Positions 8,294 to 16,882 of a DNA stretch of 64,000 nt are shown here, in pieces. The translations under genes and the position numbers were made by a program. A model generated the notes under the pieces. It saw nothing but the letters and a program-made list of their open reading frames with translations, ran no database searches and was not told the DNA's origin. The stretch is from CAMASH01 sp041746635. Its GTDB lineage: Bacteria > Verrucomicrobiota > Verrucomicrobiia > Chthoniobacterales > Terrimicrobiaceae. Within the stretch, counting starts at the first letter, position 1. Each line of letters begins with the position of its first letter. The stretch covers positions 82,819 to 146,818 of the forward strand of contig JBGTGQ010000015.1 of the NCBI GenBank assembly GCA_041746635.1. Direction: 5' to 3'.

Positions 8294-8326
8294 TGGTATC
8301 ATAATGATATCACCGGACATAAGCAA
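8294..8326 (-). promoter_or_regulatory. Promoter and operator of the toxin-antitoxin pair, probably leaderless mRNA
   Basis: On the minus strand TTGCTT (8326-8321) and TATGAT (8303-8298) are separated by 17 bp, a good -35/-10 pair. The -10 box ends only 6 bp before the antitoxin ATG (8291), so the transcript should begin at or next to the start codon. An imperfect 19-bp palindrome (8294-8312, core TATCAT-a-ATGATA) covers the -10 box, the expected place for repression by the FitA-like antitoxin. Confidence 0.6.
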
Positions 8327-8400
8327 GGCCGGCCGAAGAAATCCAACCCCCTGCAAAAATACCTTTAAGGCTGTTGAATTTTCGCGCATAGACTCGCCCC

Positions 8401-9282
8401 ATGGACCTCCTCTCCTGCGATCTTCCCGGCATCCCCAAATTGCGCAGCGGCAAGGTTCGCGAGGTTTTTGATCTCGGTGAAAACCTCCTTTTTGTTGCCT
8501 CCGACCGCATCTCGGCCTTCGACTGCATCCTGCCCAACGCCATCCCGCGCAAGGGTGAGGTGCTCACCCAGATTTCCTCATTTTGGTTCGAGAAACTCGA
8601 TTTCGTGCCGAACCATCTCCTAGCCTCAAACTTCCGCCATTTTCCCGAAAATCTAAAACCCTTCGAAGAACAACTTGCCGGACGGTCCATGATTGTGAAG
8701 AAAGCCGCCCCCCTTCCGGTGGAATGCGTCGCCCGCGGCCACCTCGCCGGCTCCGGATGGAAGGAATATCAGGAACACGGCACCGTGGGAGGACATGCTG
8801 TTCCGCCCGGACTCCGCCAGGGCGATCGACTGCCGGAGACGCTCTTCACCCCGGCCCGCAAAGCCGACACCGGCCACGACGAAAACATTACCTGGCGCCA
8901 GTGCCGCGCCATCCTGGGCGACGATATTGCCATCCAACTGCGCGACTGGACCATCGAACTCTACGAACATGGCCGCGCCTACGCCGCCCAGCGCGGCATC
9001 CTGGTGGCCGACACAAAATTTGAGTTCGGCGTTCTCGACGAGGAAATCATCCTCATTGATGAAGTGCTCACGCCGGACTCCTCGCGTTTCTGGCCCGAAA
9101 GCGAATTCGCCGCCGGGGGCAGTCCGCCCAGCTTCGACAAACAATTCGTGCGCGACTACCTGCAAACGCTCGCTTGGGACAAGCAACCGCCCGCCCCGCC
9201 GCTGCCGGCGGAGATCGTGCAGAAGACCTCGGAAAAATATCTCGAAGCCTTCCGCCGCCTCACCGGACTGATCCTGTCCTGA
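8401..9282 (+). CDS. purC: PurC, SAICAR synthase
   Basis: Phosphoribosylaminoimidazole-succinocarboxamide synthase, which joins aspartate to CAIR in purine synthesis. 293 residues, the longer (yeast-like) form of the family. Seen: SGKVREVFDLGENLLFVASDR with the following RISAFD split (residues 15-42), PLPVECVARGHLAGSGW (about 103-119), and the ATP/Mg region DTKFEFGVLDEEIILIDEVLTPDSSRFW (shown in two parts: DTKFEFG and EVLTPDSSRFW). ATG 8401 gives an N-terminus in register with the family. The recombinase gene follows 22 bp later, perhaps co-transcribed. Confidence 0.96.
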   Translation: MDLLSCDLPGIPKLRSGKVREVFDLGENLLFVASDRISAFDCILPNAIPRKGEVLTQISSFWFEKLDFVPNHLLASNFRHFPENLKPFEEQLAGRSMIVKKAAPLPVECVARGHLAGSGWKEYQEHGTVGGHAVPPGLRQGDRLPETLFTPARKADTGHDENITWRQCRAILGDDIAIQLRDWTIELYEHGRAYAAQRGILVADTKFEFGVLDEEIILIDEVLTPDSSRFWPESEFAAGGSPPSFDKQFVRDYLQTLAWDKQPPAPPLPAEIVQKTSEKYLEAFRRLTGLILS

Positions 9283-9304
9283 CGCGGCCGTCCCGAGCAC
9301 CCGC

Positions 9305-10195
9305 GTGAACGAAGACCTGGAAAACTTCATCGTATGGCTCGCGGTCGAACGCGGTCTGTCCACCAACTATCAACTCTCCACCCGGCACTCGTTGGAAACC
9401 TTCGCCCAATGGCTGCCCGCTCATGCGCAAGTGACGGAGTTTTCCGGTGTCGAGCCCGGCCACATCACCAACTACCTCGCCTGGCGCAAACGCGCGGGCC
9501 TGGCCTCGGCTTCCATCAAACTTGAGGCCGTCGCCATTCGGATTTTCTTCCGGTTTCTCCTCGCCCGTAAAACCCTCACCAGAAATCCCGCCGAAAATCT
9601 CGCCATCCCCCGCATCGAAGGCTACCTGCCGGAAACGCTCAACGCCCCGGAGGTGGAACGCCTGCTCGAAAGCGTTCGCGAGAGCGATCCCCTCGGTCTG
9701 CGCGACCGCGCCATACTCGAACTCCTCTACGCCAGCGGCCTGCGTGTTTCTGAACTTTGCCACGTGCGCCTCGAAGGCCTCGATCTCGAGGAAGGCATGA
9801 TCCGCGTGACCGGCAAGGGCAATAAAACCCGCATCATTCCCGTCGGCTCCAAGGCCTGCGCGGCCATCAAACGTTATCTGGAAACTGAACGCCCAAATTT
9901 GGTCGGACCACGCACCGGGGCGGAAATTTTCCTCTCCGTGCGCGGAAAAAAACTCACTCCCCAGCGCATCTGGCAGCTCCTCAAGCAATACGCCGCCCGC
10001 GCCGGCCTGGAGAGTAATGTCTATCCCCACCTCCTGCGCCACAGCTTCGCCACCCATTTGCTCAGCGGAGGTGCGGACCTGCGCATCATCCAGGAAATGC
10101 TCGGCCACGCCGACATCTCGACCACGCAGATTTACACCCATGTGGACCGCACTCATCTCAAGGCCGTCCATAAAAAATTCCATCCACGGGCCTGA
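9305..10195 (+). CDS. xerD: XerC/XerD-type tyrosine recombinase
   Basis: 296 residues from a GTG start; normal Xer length. N-terminal SAM-like core-binding domain (about 1-90) followed by the catalytic domain with a complete set of residues: Arg147 (ASGLRVSEL), Lys171 (GKGNKTR), His242/Arg245 (HLLRHSFATHLL), His268 (LGHADISTTQ) and the Tyr277 nucleophile (IYTHV). Such proteins resolve chromosome dimers at dif. Its place behind purC, away from phage-like genes, and the unbroken Xer-like layout argue for a housekeeping enzyme. Whether it is XerC or XerD cannot be decided from this window; no dif-like site was found. Confidence 0.88.
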   Translation: MNEDLENFIVWLAVERGLSTNYQLSTRHSLETFAQWLPAHAQVTEFSGVEPGHITNYLAWRKRAGLASASIKLEAVAIRIFFRFLLARKTLTRNPAENLAIPRIEGYLPETLNAPEVERLLESVRESDPLGLRDRAILELLYASGLRVSELCHVRLEGLDLEEGMIRVTGKGNKTRIIPVGSKACAAIKRYLETERPNLVGPRTGAEIFLSVRGKKLTPQRIWQLLKQYAARAGLESNVYPHLLRHSFATHLLSGGADLRIIQEMLGHADISTTQIYTHVDRTHLKAVHKKFHPRA

Positions 10196-10241
10196 CCAGA
10201 AAAACTCGCTCGGCGTTCTCTGATTATTTAGAAAAAGCGCC

Positions 10242-10461
10242 ATGTCGAAGGTGACTCCAATCTGGCGCGTTTTGCCCGTGATGTTGCTGCCGCTCGCGGC
10301 CGAAGGCCGTCTCAATCGACATCGTCAATCCCGGCTTTGAGGACATCACCGGTGAAACAGAGTATAACGAATTCACGTTTGGCCCCCTCAATGGGTGGAA
10401 CCTGCCTGATCCGGGTAACATCGCTGAACGGATCCCTATGCTTGGACGTGACATTTGTCCT
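10242..10461 (+). pseudogene. Decayed gene for a secreted protein
   Basis: ATG 10242 begins a convincing signal peptide (MSKVTPIWRVLPVMLLPLAA), but this frame stops within 100 bp. From about 10306 a different frame encodes DIVNPGFEDITGE..EFTFGPLNGWNLPDPGNI, the start of a mature domain of the NPGFE type seen at the N-terminus of many secreted and PEP-CTERM proteins in this phylum. The coding signal ends at about 10460 where a dispersed repeat begins. Frameshift plus truncation make it a pseudogene. Confidence 0.5.
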
Positions 10462-10464
10462 TTG

Positions 10465-10500
10465 CTGATCCGTGTTTATCCGTGTCATTCGTGGCTTCAA
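10465..10500. repeat. Dispersed intergenic repeat (ATCCGTGTTTATCCGTGT type)
   Basis: The sequence CTGATCCGTGTTTATCCGTG and following CATTCGTGG contains a tandem ATCCGTGTT/ATCCGTGTC unit. Translated on the minus strand it gives KPRMTRINTD, a peptide string I recall as a frequent spurious small-protein annotation in environmental genomes. It lies at the point where the decayed secreted-protein gene ends. Confidence 0.5.
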
Positions 10501-10612
10501 CTGCATCATTCCGGCTGCGCACCGGCATTTTTCACGGGGCAGATCTCACCGCCGGGCAAGCCCCCAGCTTTTTCTCGCCTGCCATCGAGAATATAGCATC
10601 CTGCCTGGACCG

Positions 10613-11176
10613 ATGAGAAATCCCGGAGAGTCAACAGTAGCCGCCCGCCTCTGCTCGGCCTGTGGGATGTGCTGCAACGGCGTGATGTTTTACAGCATGC
10701 GACTGCAACCCTCGGATCAGGCCCGGAGCCTCACGGCGCTGGGCCTCAAGCTCAAACGCAAAAACAAGGAATGGCACTTCCTTCAGCCCTGCCCGGCGCA
10801 CCAGGATTCTCATTGCACGATCTATGCACAACGTCCGGAGCGCTGCCGGGTCTTTGCCTGCCGGCAGTTGCAAGCGGTGGAGAACGGGAAAACCAGCGAA
10901 GAAGCGGCAATGAAGAAAGTTCGGGATGCGCAGGACGCCGTCGCGCGGGTCCGCGAGCTGCTCCATCAGGCCGGTGACACGCGGGAGACAAAGGCCCTCG
11001 CCACCCGCTACGAAACACTCGTCACCCCGCCGCTCGATCCGGCCCCGGAAGCCGAGGCCAACCGCAAGAAACTCACCGAGGCCATGAACGAGCTGGAGGA
11101 TATGCTGGCGCGGGACTTCCGCGTGGAGGCGGCTAGGAAATTGGAGGGATGCGGGCTCTCGCATCCCTTGCCTTAG
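10613..11176 (+). CDS. YkgJ-family cysteine cluster protein
   Basis: 187 residues from ATG 10613; the frame is open to 10472, but the extra N-terminus runs through the repeat region and is not credible. The zinc/iron-binding cluster is complete: CSACGMCC near the N-terminus, a central PCPAHQDSHCTIYAQRPERC, and FAC. The family (UPF0153) is a putative Fe-S or zinc chelating protein of unknown role. The C-terminal half (about 95-187) is a helical, charged extension longer than in the minimal family. Soluble, cytoplasmic. Confidence 0.85.
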   Translation: MRNPGESTVAARLCSACGMCCNGVMFYSMRLQPSDQARSLTALGLKLKRKNKEWHFLQPCPAHQDSHCTIYAQRPERCRVFACRQLQAVENGKTSEEAAMKKVRDAQDAVARVRELLHQAGDTRETKALATRYETLVTPPLDPAPEAEANRKKLTEAMNELEDMLARDFRVEAARKLEGCGLSHPLP

Positions 11177-11226
11177 CCGGAGATTTTTGGGTTGCGAGGG
11201 CCCGCAACCCTCCAGACAACTGACCC

Positions 11227-12201
11227 ATGCCCCTCGTTGAATCGACCTACCAGCCTCCGTGGGGATTTTGGAACGGACACCTCCAGACAATCTATCCTGC
11301 GCTTTATCGCCGCGTGCCCCTCATCACCACGGAACGCGAACGGCTCCCCACGCCAGATGGCGACTTTTTGGATTTGGACTGGAACACGAGCAATAACGCC
11401 CCTCGTCTGGCCATTCTCTCCCACGGACTCGAAGGGGATTCCCAAAATCATTACATCCAAGGCATGGCGGCAGCGCTTCTGCGGAATCAATGGGATGTGC
11501 TGGCCTGGAACTTCCGCGGCTGCAGCGGCGAACAAAACCGCCTGTTGCGCTCTTATCACAGCGGAGCGACCGAGGATTTAAAATCGGTGGTGGATCATGC
11601 CCTGGCGACGGGACGTTACCCGCGCATCGCCCTCGTCGGGTTCAGCCTCGGCGGAAACATGATGCTGAAATACCTTGGCGATCTAGCGGCCGGAGTGGAC
11701 CGCCGTATCAAACGCGCCGTCGCGTTTTCCGTGCCTTGCGATCTGGCGTCCAGTTCGCAAAAACTGGAGGGCACCATGAACCGCATTTATATGCGTCGGT
11801 TTCTCACCAGGCTGCGGGGAAAGATTCGCGATAAGATGACCGCGTTTCCCGGAGAAATTGATGACGCCGGATTGGACGCGATGCGCACGTTTCGGGAGTT
11901 CGACGGGGCCTACACCGCGCCGCTCCATGGCTTTGCCAGCGCGGAGGAATACTGGCGGAGGGCGAGTTGCAAACCGGTGCTCGCCCAGATCGCCATCCCC
12001 ACCCTGCTGGTTAATGCGCGTAACGATCCCTTCCTGGCCCCGGACTGTTTTCCCGCGGATGCCGCGCAAAAAAACCCCCTCTTCCATTTCGAGGCCCCGC
12101 GCAGCGGCGGGCATGTCGGTTTTGTCTCCTTCAATGCCCGGAACGAATACTGGTCGGAAACACGCGCCATCGAGTTTCTGAACGGCGGAATTCGTTCGTG
12201 A
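11227..12201 (+). CDS. YheT-like alpha/beta hydrolase
   Basis: 324 residues, matching the COG0429/YheT hydrolase family in length and motifs: the N-terminal PPWGFWNGHLQTIYPAL, LSHGLEGDSQNHY (oxyanion side), NFRGCSGE, and the nucleophile elbow GFSLGGN with Ser140. The acid and His are expected in NARNDPF and the GGHVGF motif near the end, both present. Substrate is unknown; members act on short esters or lipids. It starts 50 bp after the YkgJ gene. Confidence 0.9.
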   Translation: MPLVESTYQPPWGFWNGHLQTIYPALYRRVPLITTERERLPTPDGDFLDLDWNTSNNAPRLAILSHGLEGDSQNHYIQGMAAALLRNQWDVLAWNFRGCSGEQNRLLRSYHSGATEDLKSVVDHALATGRYPRIALVGFSLGGNMMLKYLGDLAAGVDRRIKRAVAFSVPCDLASSSQKLEGTMNRIYMRRFLTRLRGKIRDKMTAFPGEIDDAGLDAMRTFREFDGAYTAPLHGFASAEEYWRRASCKPVLAQIAIPTLLVNARNDPFLAPDCFPADAAQKNPLFHFEAPRSGGHVGFVSFNARNEYWSETRAIEFLNGGIRS

Positions 12202-12215
12202 CCCGGAACGCGAGA

Positions 12216-13286
12216 TCAAATCGTCACGCCGAACACGTCGTCGGTCTTCACTTCTAGGCAAAATGCCGCCAGCAATTCGGCGATGGCCTGGAGGTCGGAA
12301 AGCTCGATGACTTCGACGGAGGAATGCATGTAGCGGTTGGGCAAGCCGATAGACACGGTGGGAATACCGCCGTGTTGCAGAAATATCGCGTCGGCGTCAG
12401 TGCCGGTGTGTCGGGGATTGGCCTCGTATTGCAGGGGGATGCCGGCGCGTTGGGCCGTTTCGCGGAGCCGTTCAACCAGGACAGGGTGATTGGAGCTGCC
12501 GATGCTGAGGACGGGGCCACCGCCGAGCTTTACGTCGCCATGTTTGGGTTTGGAGCAAATCGGGATGTCCGTCGCGTGCGTCACGTCCACCACCAGCGCG
12601 GCATTTGGCTTGGCGCGGTATCCGGCCATGATCGCCCCGTAGAGACCGTTTTCCTCCTGGATGGTCGAGACGGCGACAATGCTGGCGGCGAGTTTTTCTT
12701 TTTTCTCCGCAATGAGCCGCAGGGCCTCGGCGGCGGCCCAGGTGCCGATGCGGTTGTCGCAGCCGCGCGCGGCAATGCGGTCGCCGACCAAGCGGACGAC
12801 ATTGGCGTCGTGGGTGACGGGATCGCCCACGCGCACGAGCTTGGCGGCCTCAGCCTTGGATTTCGCGCCGATATCGATGAAGACTTCGTGGAACTCAGGG
12901 ACCTTCTTGCGGTCATCGGGCTCCTGCATGTGGATGGCGAGGTGTCCGGTGACGCCCGGCACGGGTCCGTCCGCACCCTGCACGATCACGCGCTGACCGC
13001 GCAGCATGGCGCGATCCACCCCGCCGATGCCTTTGAAATACAGGAAGCCATCGTCACTGATGTAACTGATCATCAGACCAAGTTCATCGGCATGGCCGCT
13101 GAGGAGAATCTTGGGTCCGCCATCGGGATTCATCGTGGCATAGACATTGCCGTAGGGATCGCTGCGGATCTTGTCGGCAAAGCGGGCGGCGTATTCTGAC
13201 CAGACGCGCTGGCCCTTCGTTTCGAAACCGGACGGCGAGGGCGTTTCGAGCAATTTTTTAAGAAAATCGTAGGATTCTTCGCGCAT
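12216..13286 (-). CDS. M42-family metallopeptidase (aminopeptidase)
   Basis: 356 residues, a normal length for M42 di-metal aminopeptidases that form tetrahedral particles and trim peptides. Metal ligands and catalytic residues are all visible: SGHADE (His65, Asp67), ARGCDNR (bridging Asp177), IQEENG (catalytic Glu211 and Glu212), VVDVTHA (Asp234) and the C-terminal YMHSSVE (His321). No signal peptide, so cytoplasmic. It is convergent with the YheT gene (14 bp between stops). Confidence 0.94.
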   Translation of the reverse strand: MREESYDFLKKLLETPSPSGFETKGQRVWSEYAARFADKIRSDPYGNVYATMNPDGGPKILLSGHADELGLMISYISDDGFLYFKGIGGVDRAMLRGQRVIVQGADGPVPGVTGHLAIHMQEPDDRKKVPEFHEVFIDIGAKSKAEAAKLVRVGDPVTHDANVVRLVGDRIAARGCDNRIGTWAAAEALRLIAEKKEKLAASIVAVSTIQEENGLYGAIMAGYRAKPNAALVVDVTHATDIPICSKPKHGDVKLGGGPVLSIGSSNHPVLVERLRETAQRAGIPLQYEANPRHTGTDADAIFLQHGGIPTVSIGLPNRYMHSSVEVIELSDLQAIAELLAAFCLEVKTDDVFGVTI

Positions 13287-13399
13287 GGACGGGATTATCG
13301 GCGGAAGCGCAAGTTCTGCAAAGCCTGCATTTCTCGTGACAAGGGTCCCGCCTTTAGGGCTCGAACTGCGGGAGTGATTCTGCTTAAAGAAGGGTTGAG

Positions 13400-15076
13400 A
13401 TGCAATTCACCACAGGTCACAGCAGAACACAACCCGCCAGCATTCTCGGGCGCATCGGCCTCACCCTTTTTCTCAGCCTTTTCCTGGGCATGGGGCTGCT
13501 GTTTTTGTTTTTCATCGGCGCTGCCACGCTGCAAACCCTGGCCACCTACGGATGGCAGAAAACACCGGCCACCATCACGAGCAGCGGGGTGCGCGAGGAC
13601 CCGGGCCAGGACGACCCGTTTACCGTCGAGGTCACCTATCGCTACCAGTGGAATGGCCGCGGCCATACTTCGGCGAAGTTTTCCCGCCATAGCGCGCAGT
13701 TGGAAAACTATGACCGGGCCCGCGAAAAAATCTCCGCCCTCCCCGCCGGCACGGAAACGTTCTGCTTCGTGAACCAAAAAAATCCCGACGAAGCGGTGTT
13801 GCACCGCGACGGGGTTTGGACGGCTCTGTTCGCCGTGATTCCGCTCATTTTCGTGCTGGTGGGCGGGGTCGGCATCGTGGGCGTCTGGTTTCCCCGCGAG
13901 GCGCGGGCGGGCGCACTCAGTCCGTCGCGGGGCGGAAAGAAAGGCGGAAAGGCACTGACCATTTTCCTCGGCGGCGTTTTCACTTTGGTCGGGGCCGGAA
14001 TGCTGGTTTTTTGGTTTCTGCCCACCATGATCAAGGCGCAGGAGTCCGCGCAATGGACCGAGATGCCCTGCACGATCATCAGCAGCCGGGTGAAATCCCA
14101 TTCGGACAGCGATGGCACGACCTACAGCGTGGATATTTTTTACCGCTATACGGTGGCGGGAAGGGAATACAAATCGAATCGCCACGGCCATTTCGGCGGA
14201 TCTTCCAGCGGCTATGACGGCAAGGCGGAGATCGTGCGGCGGTATCCGGCGGACTCGCAGGCGGTTTGTTACGTGAATCCGGAGAATCCCCACGAGGCGG
14301 TGCTAAAGCCTGGGCTCGGTTGGGGAGCATTGTTCGGATTGATCCCCCTGGTGTTTTTCGTCATTGGCGTGGCGGTCCTTTTTTCAGCGTTCCGCACGTC
14401 GCGGGTGGATGCTGTCTCGGGCCGGCCGGTCCCCGCCGTCGATTCACGCGTCGGCGGAGGTCCGGTCACACTAAAGCCCACCATTTCGCCCTTGGCCAAG
14501 CTGGGAGGAGTGATCCTGGCCGCGTTGTTTTGGAATGGCATCGTTTCCGTCTTTGTCTGGCAGGTGATCAAGAGCTTCGAGCGCGGACGTCCGGAGTGGT
14601 TTCTCACGGTTTTTATGATTCCCTTCGTGCTGATCGGGCTGGGCCTGTTGGCCGGAATCATCTATTTCGCCGCAGCCGCGACCAATCCGCGCTGCCGCCT
14701 GCGGGTGGATTCGCCGCTGGTTCGGCCGGGGCAAACGCTCTCCGTCTCGTGGGAATTTCGCGGTGCAGTGCGGCGGCTGAACCGCCTGCGGATTCATCTG
14801 GAAGGACGGGAGGAGGCCACCTACGCGCGCGGCACATCGACCCACACCGACCGCGAGATTTTTGCGCAAATCCCCCTGGCCGATCTTTCCTCCTCACGGG
14901 ACATGGAACGGGGAACCGGGCAGGGACGGGTGCCGGAACGGACGATGCCCAGCTTTACCGCGCCCAACAACAAGGTGGTGTGGACGGTGAAGGTGCGGGG
15001 CGAAATCAGCCGCTGGCCGGATGTGGATGACGAATACGAAATCGTGGTCACTCCGCCGCAAGGAGGACGGGCATGA
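13400..15076 (+). CDS. Membrane protein with two DUF3592 units and an arrestin-like tail
   Basis: 558 residues. Two similar units are seen: each has a membrane helix, a W..TPATI / WTEMPCTI strand, a YRYQW or YRYTV segment, and ends CFVNQKNPDEAVL or CYVNPENPHEAVL before another membrane pair. This is DUF3592, internally duplicated (about 20-165 and 185-335). A third membrane region (about 360-430) leads to a soluble C-terminal domain (about 440-555) beginning CRLRVDSPLVRPGQTLSV, which looks like an arrestin/beta-sandwich fold. The next gene encodes another such sandwich and overlaps by 4 bp. Function unknown; probably membrane-bound. Confidence 0.8.
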   Translation: MQFTTGHSRTQPASILGRIGLTLFLSLFLGMGLLFLFFIGAATLQTLATYGWQKTPATITSSGVREDPGQDDPFTVEVTYRYQWNGRGHTSAKFSRHSAQLENYDRAREKISALPAGTETFCFVNQKNPDEAVLHRDGVWTALFAVIPLIFVLVGGVGIVGVWFPREARAGALSPSRGGKKGGKALTIFLGGVFTLVGAGMLVFWFLPTMIKAQESAQWTEMPCTIISSRVKSHSDSDGTTYSVDIFYRYTVAGREYKSNRHGHFGGSSSGYDGKAEIVRRYPADSQAVCYVNPENPHEAVLKPGLGWGALFGLIPLVFFVIGVAVLFSAFRTSRVDAVSGRPVPAVDSRVGGGPVTLKPTISPLAKLGGVILAALFWNGIVSVFVWQVIKSFERGRPEWFLTVFMIPFVLIGLGLLAGIIYFAAAATNPRCRLRVDSPLVRPGQTLSVSWEFRGAVRRLNRLRIHLEGREEATYARGTSTHTDREIFAQIPLADLSSSRDMERGTGQGRVPERTMPSFTAPNNKVVWTVKVRGEISRWPDVDDEYEIVVTPPQGGRA

Positions 15077-15480
15077 AGGCGAGCGTGGCGACCGAACGGA
15101 AAAATTACCGGCCGGGCGAGGAGATCCGCGGCACGGCATCCTGGACGACGGCAATCGCGCCAAAAACCGTCGAACTCCGGCTCTTCTGGCACACCGCGGG
15201 CAAGGGCACGCGTGACAGCGCCACGGTGGAGGCCTTGGTTTTCGATCACGCGCAGGCACAGGACACGCGTCCCTTCGCCTTCAGCGCGCCGGATTTTCCC
15301 CCCAGCTTTTCGGGCAAACTCATTTCCCTGATCTGGGGGCTGGAACTTGTGCTCAATCCGGGCGGCACGCAAAACGCCGGCTTGGTGATCTCGCCCGACG
15401 GCCACGAGATCGAACTGCAATCGGACGTCGTGATCTCCATGCCCGTGCCCGAAAAACCAAAATTCCCCTGGGGCCGGTGA
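15073..15480 (+). CDS. Small arrestin-like beta-sandwich protein
   Basis: 135 residues, ATGA overlap with the DUF3592 gene. The opening KASVATERKNYRPGEEIRGT repeats the pattern of that protein's C-terminal domain (RPGxTLxVSW), and the remainder alternates short strands (FAFSAPDFPPSFSG, IELQSDVVI) as in bacterial arrestin-like domains. No signal peptide. Likely partner of the preceding membrane protein. Confidence 0.65.
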   Translation: MKASVATERKNYRPGEEIRGTASWTTAIAPKTVELRLFWHTAGKGTRDSATVEALVFDHAQAQDTRPFAFSAPDFPPSFSGKLISLIWGLELVLNPGGTQNAGLVISPDGHEIELQSDVVISMPVPEKPKFPWGR

Positions 15481-16172
15481 AGGCGCGGGACAATCCCTAT
15501 CGCAGTGAACGCGTGGAGGCACTGGCTTTTCGCGCGGAGGACTTCGATTGGAAGAACCTGGAAGCCCGGCTCGCCGCCGCGAAGGGACGCGGCGCCATCG
15601 TGGGGCCCGAGGGGCACGGCAAGACGACCCTGTTGCTCGAATGGTACGCACGGCGAACGGACGCGGTGCTGCTGCGCGTGAAGGAGGGTCAGCGACGCTT
15701 GACGTCGGAACAGCGGGGCGAGATCGGAAAGAGCCGCCACCTTTTTTTGGACAGTGCCGAGCAGTTCGGATGGTGGGGCTGGCGGGAGTTGCGCTGGCTT
15801 TCCCGCCGGGCCCGCAGCGTGGTCATCACCTCCCACCGCCCCGGACTGCTGCCCACCGTTTTCACCTGCCGCACCAGCGCGATATTGCTCGGTGAATTGA
15901 TGGAAGAATTGACCGGGCGAATCGACGAACACGCTACCTTGTGCCTGTGGCAGCAACACAAAGGCAATGTGCGGCTGGCCCTGCGGGACCTTTATGACGC
16001 GCAGGCGGGGATCGCCGGAAATCCGGCTCACTACTGGTGGCAATTCTTATCCGCACGGGAATCAAAGGCGTCAATGCGGTGGAATTGGGACGACGCCTTC
16101 TCCAGCGTTTCGGCTCGCTGGCCGATCTGGTCAGAGTTCCCGTTTCGGCTCTCTTGGAGGAGAAGGGATTGA
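15477..16172 (+). CDS. P-loop NTPase, C-terminus probably replaced by a broken gene
   Basis: 231 residues as read from a GTG that overlaps the upstream stop by 4 bp. Walker A is GPEGHGKT (residues 43-50); Walker B is LFLDSAE near 89-95; VVITSHRP follows as a sensor-like strand, giving an AAA/STAND-type core. Coding similarity seems to end near LRDLYDAQAG (about 16010). The last 45 or so residues are read out of frame through a radC fragment that begins at about 16025, so the true C-terminus was probably close to this point and has been altered by the junction. Confidence 0.65.
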   Translation: MKARDNPYRSERVEALAFRAEDFDWKNLEARLAAAKGRGAIVGPEGHGKTTLLLEWYARRTDAVLLRVKEGQRRLTSEQRGEIGKSRHLFLDSAEQFGWWGWRELRWLSRRARSVVITSHRPGLLPTVFTCRTSAILLGELMEELTGRIDEHATLCLWQQHKGNVRLALRDLYDAQAGIAGNPAHYWWQFLSARESKASMRWNWDDAFSSVSARWPIWSEFPFRLSWRRRD

Positions 16173-16882
16173 AAGGAGCGAAAGCGGCCCAGCTTATCGC
16201 TGCCATTGAAATCGCCCGGCGGGTGGCGGTCCCGGCTAAAAAAGGCAAATTAAAACTCAATGGCACCCGGGTTGTTGCCGAGTACTTGAAAACCCGGTTT
16301 CAGGGACTGGCCGACGAGCAGTTCCGCGCACTTTACCTGAATCGTGTTCACGGACTCCTTGACGATGTCTTGATTGCCCAGGGGGATGTCGGTTCCGTGC
16401 GTCCCTCGGTGCGAACGATCATGACCCGCGCCTTGCAGGCAAACGCCAGCAGCTTGATTGTCGCCCACAACCTCATGTTCGAGCTCAGCGATGAGGAAGC
16501 CGGCGAGATGGTGTCACAAAATGTGATACCTGGGCGCGGCAAGCTGGGAGGAGCCTCGCCCATGGCCTTCACCGAACAGGGCGTCGCCATGCTTTCCAGC
16601 GTGTTGCGCAGCCCGCGAGCCTTGCAGGTCAATATCGGCATCATGCGCGCCTTCGTCCGGCTGCGCGAATTGCTGCTCTCGAACGCCGACCTAGCCGGCA
16701 AACTCAACGCCATGGAAAAACAATACGACAGCCAGTTTCGTGTCGTCTTCGACGCCATCCGGCGGCTCATGGCTCCTCCGCCAGCCCCGCCCGATCCGCC
16801 CCGCAAGGAGATCGGGTTCCATGTCCGCGAAGTCGCCCCCGCTTATCGGGCGAAACCCCGGAAACGGACGGCGAAACGATGA
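16025..16882 (+). pseudogene. In-frame chimera of a RadC fragment and an ORF6N-protein fragment
   Basis: The first half (LLVAILIRTGIKGVNAVELG..RRLLQRFGSL) is RadC without its N-terminal leader, continuing to NASSLIVAHN, where the JAMM metal-binding HNHPSGD should follow. At this Asn the sequence switches, still in frame, to LMFELSDEEAGEM..PMAFTEQGVAMLSSVL..AFVRLRELL..QFRVVFDAIRRLM and a GFHV tail, which is the C-terminal two thirds of an ORF6N-domain protein. RadC therefore lacks its catalytic histidines and ORF6N lacks its DNA-binding start. A GTG at 16037 would permit translation. It overlaps the next gene remnant by ATGA. Confidence 0.75.

Noticed and set aside
9305..10195. Phage or integron integrase identity for the recombinase
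   Set aside because: Length and layout fit Xer proteins, and no phage genes, attachment sites or cassette arrays are nearby.
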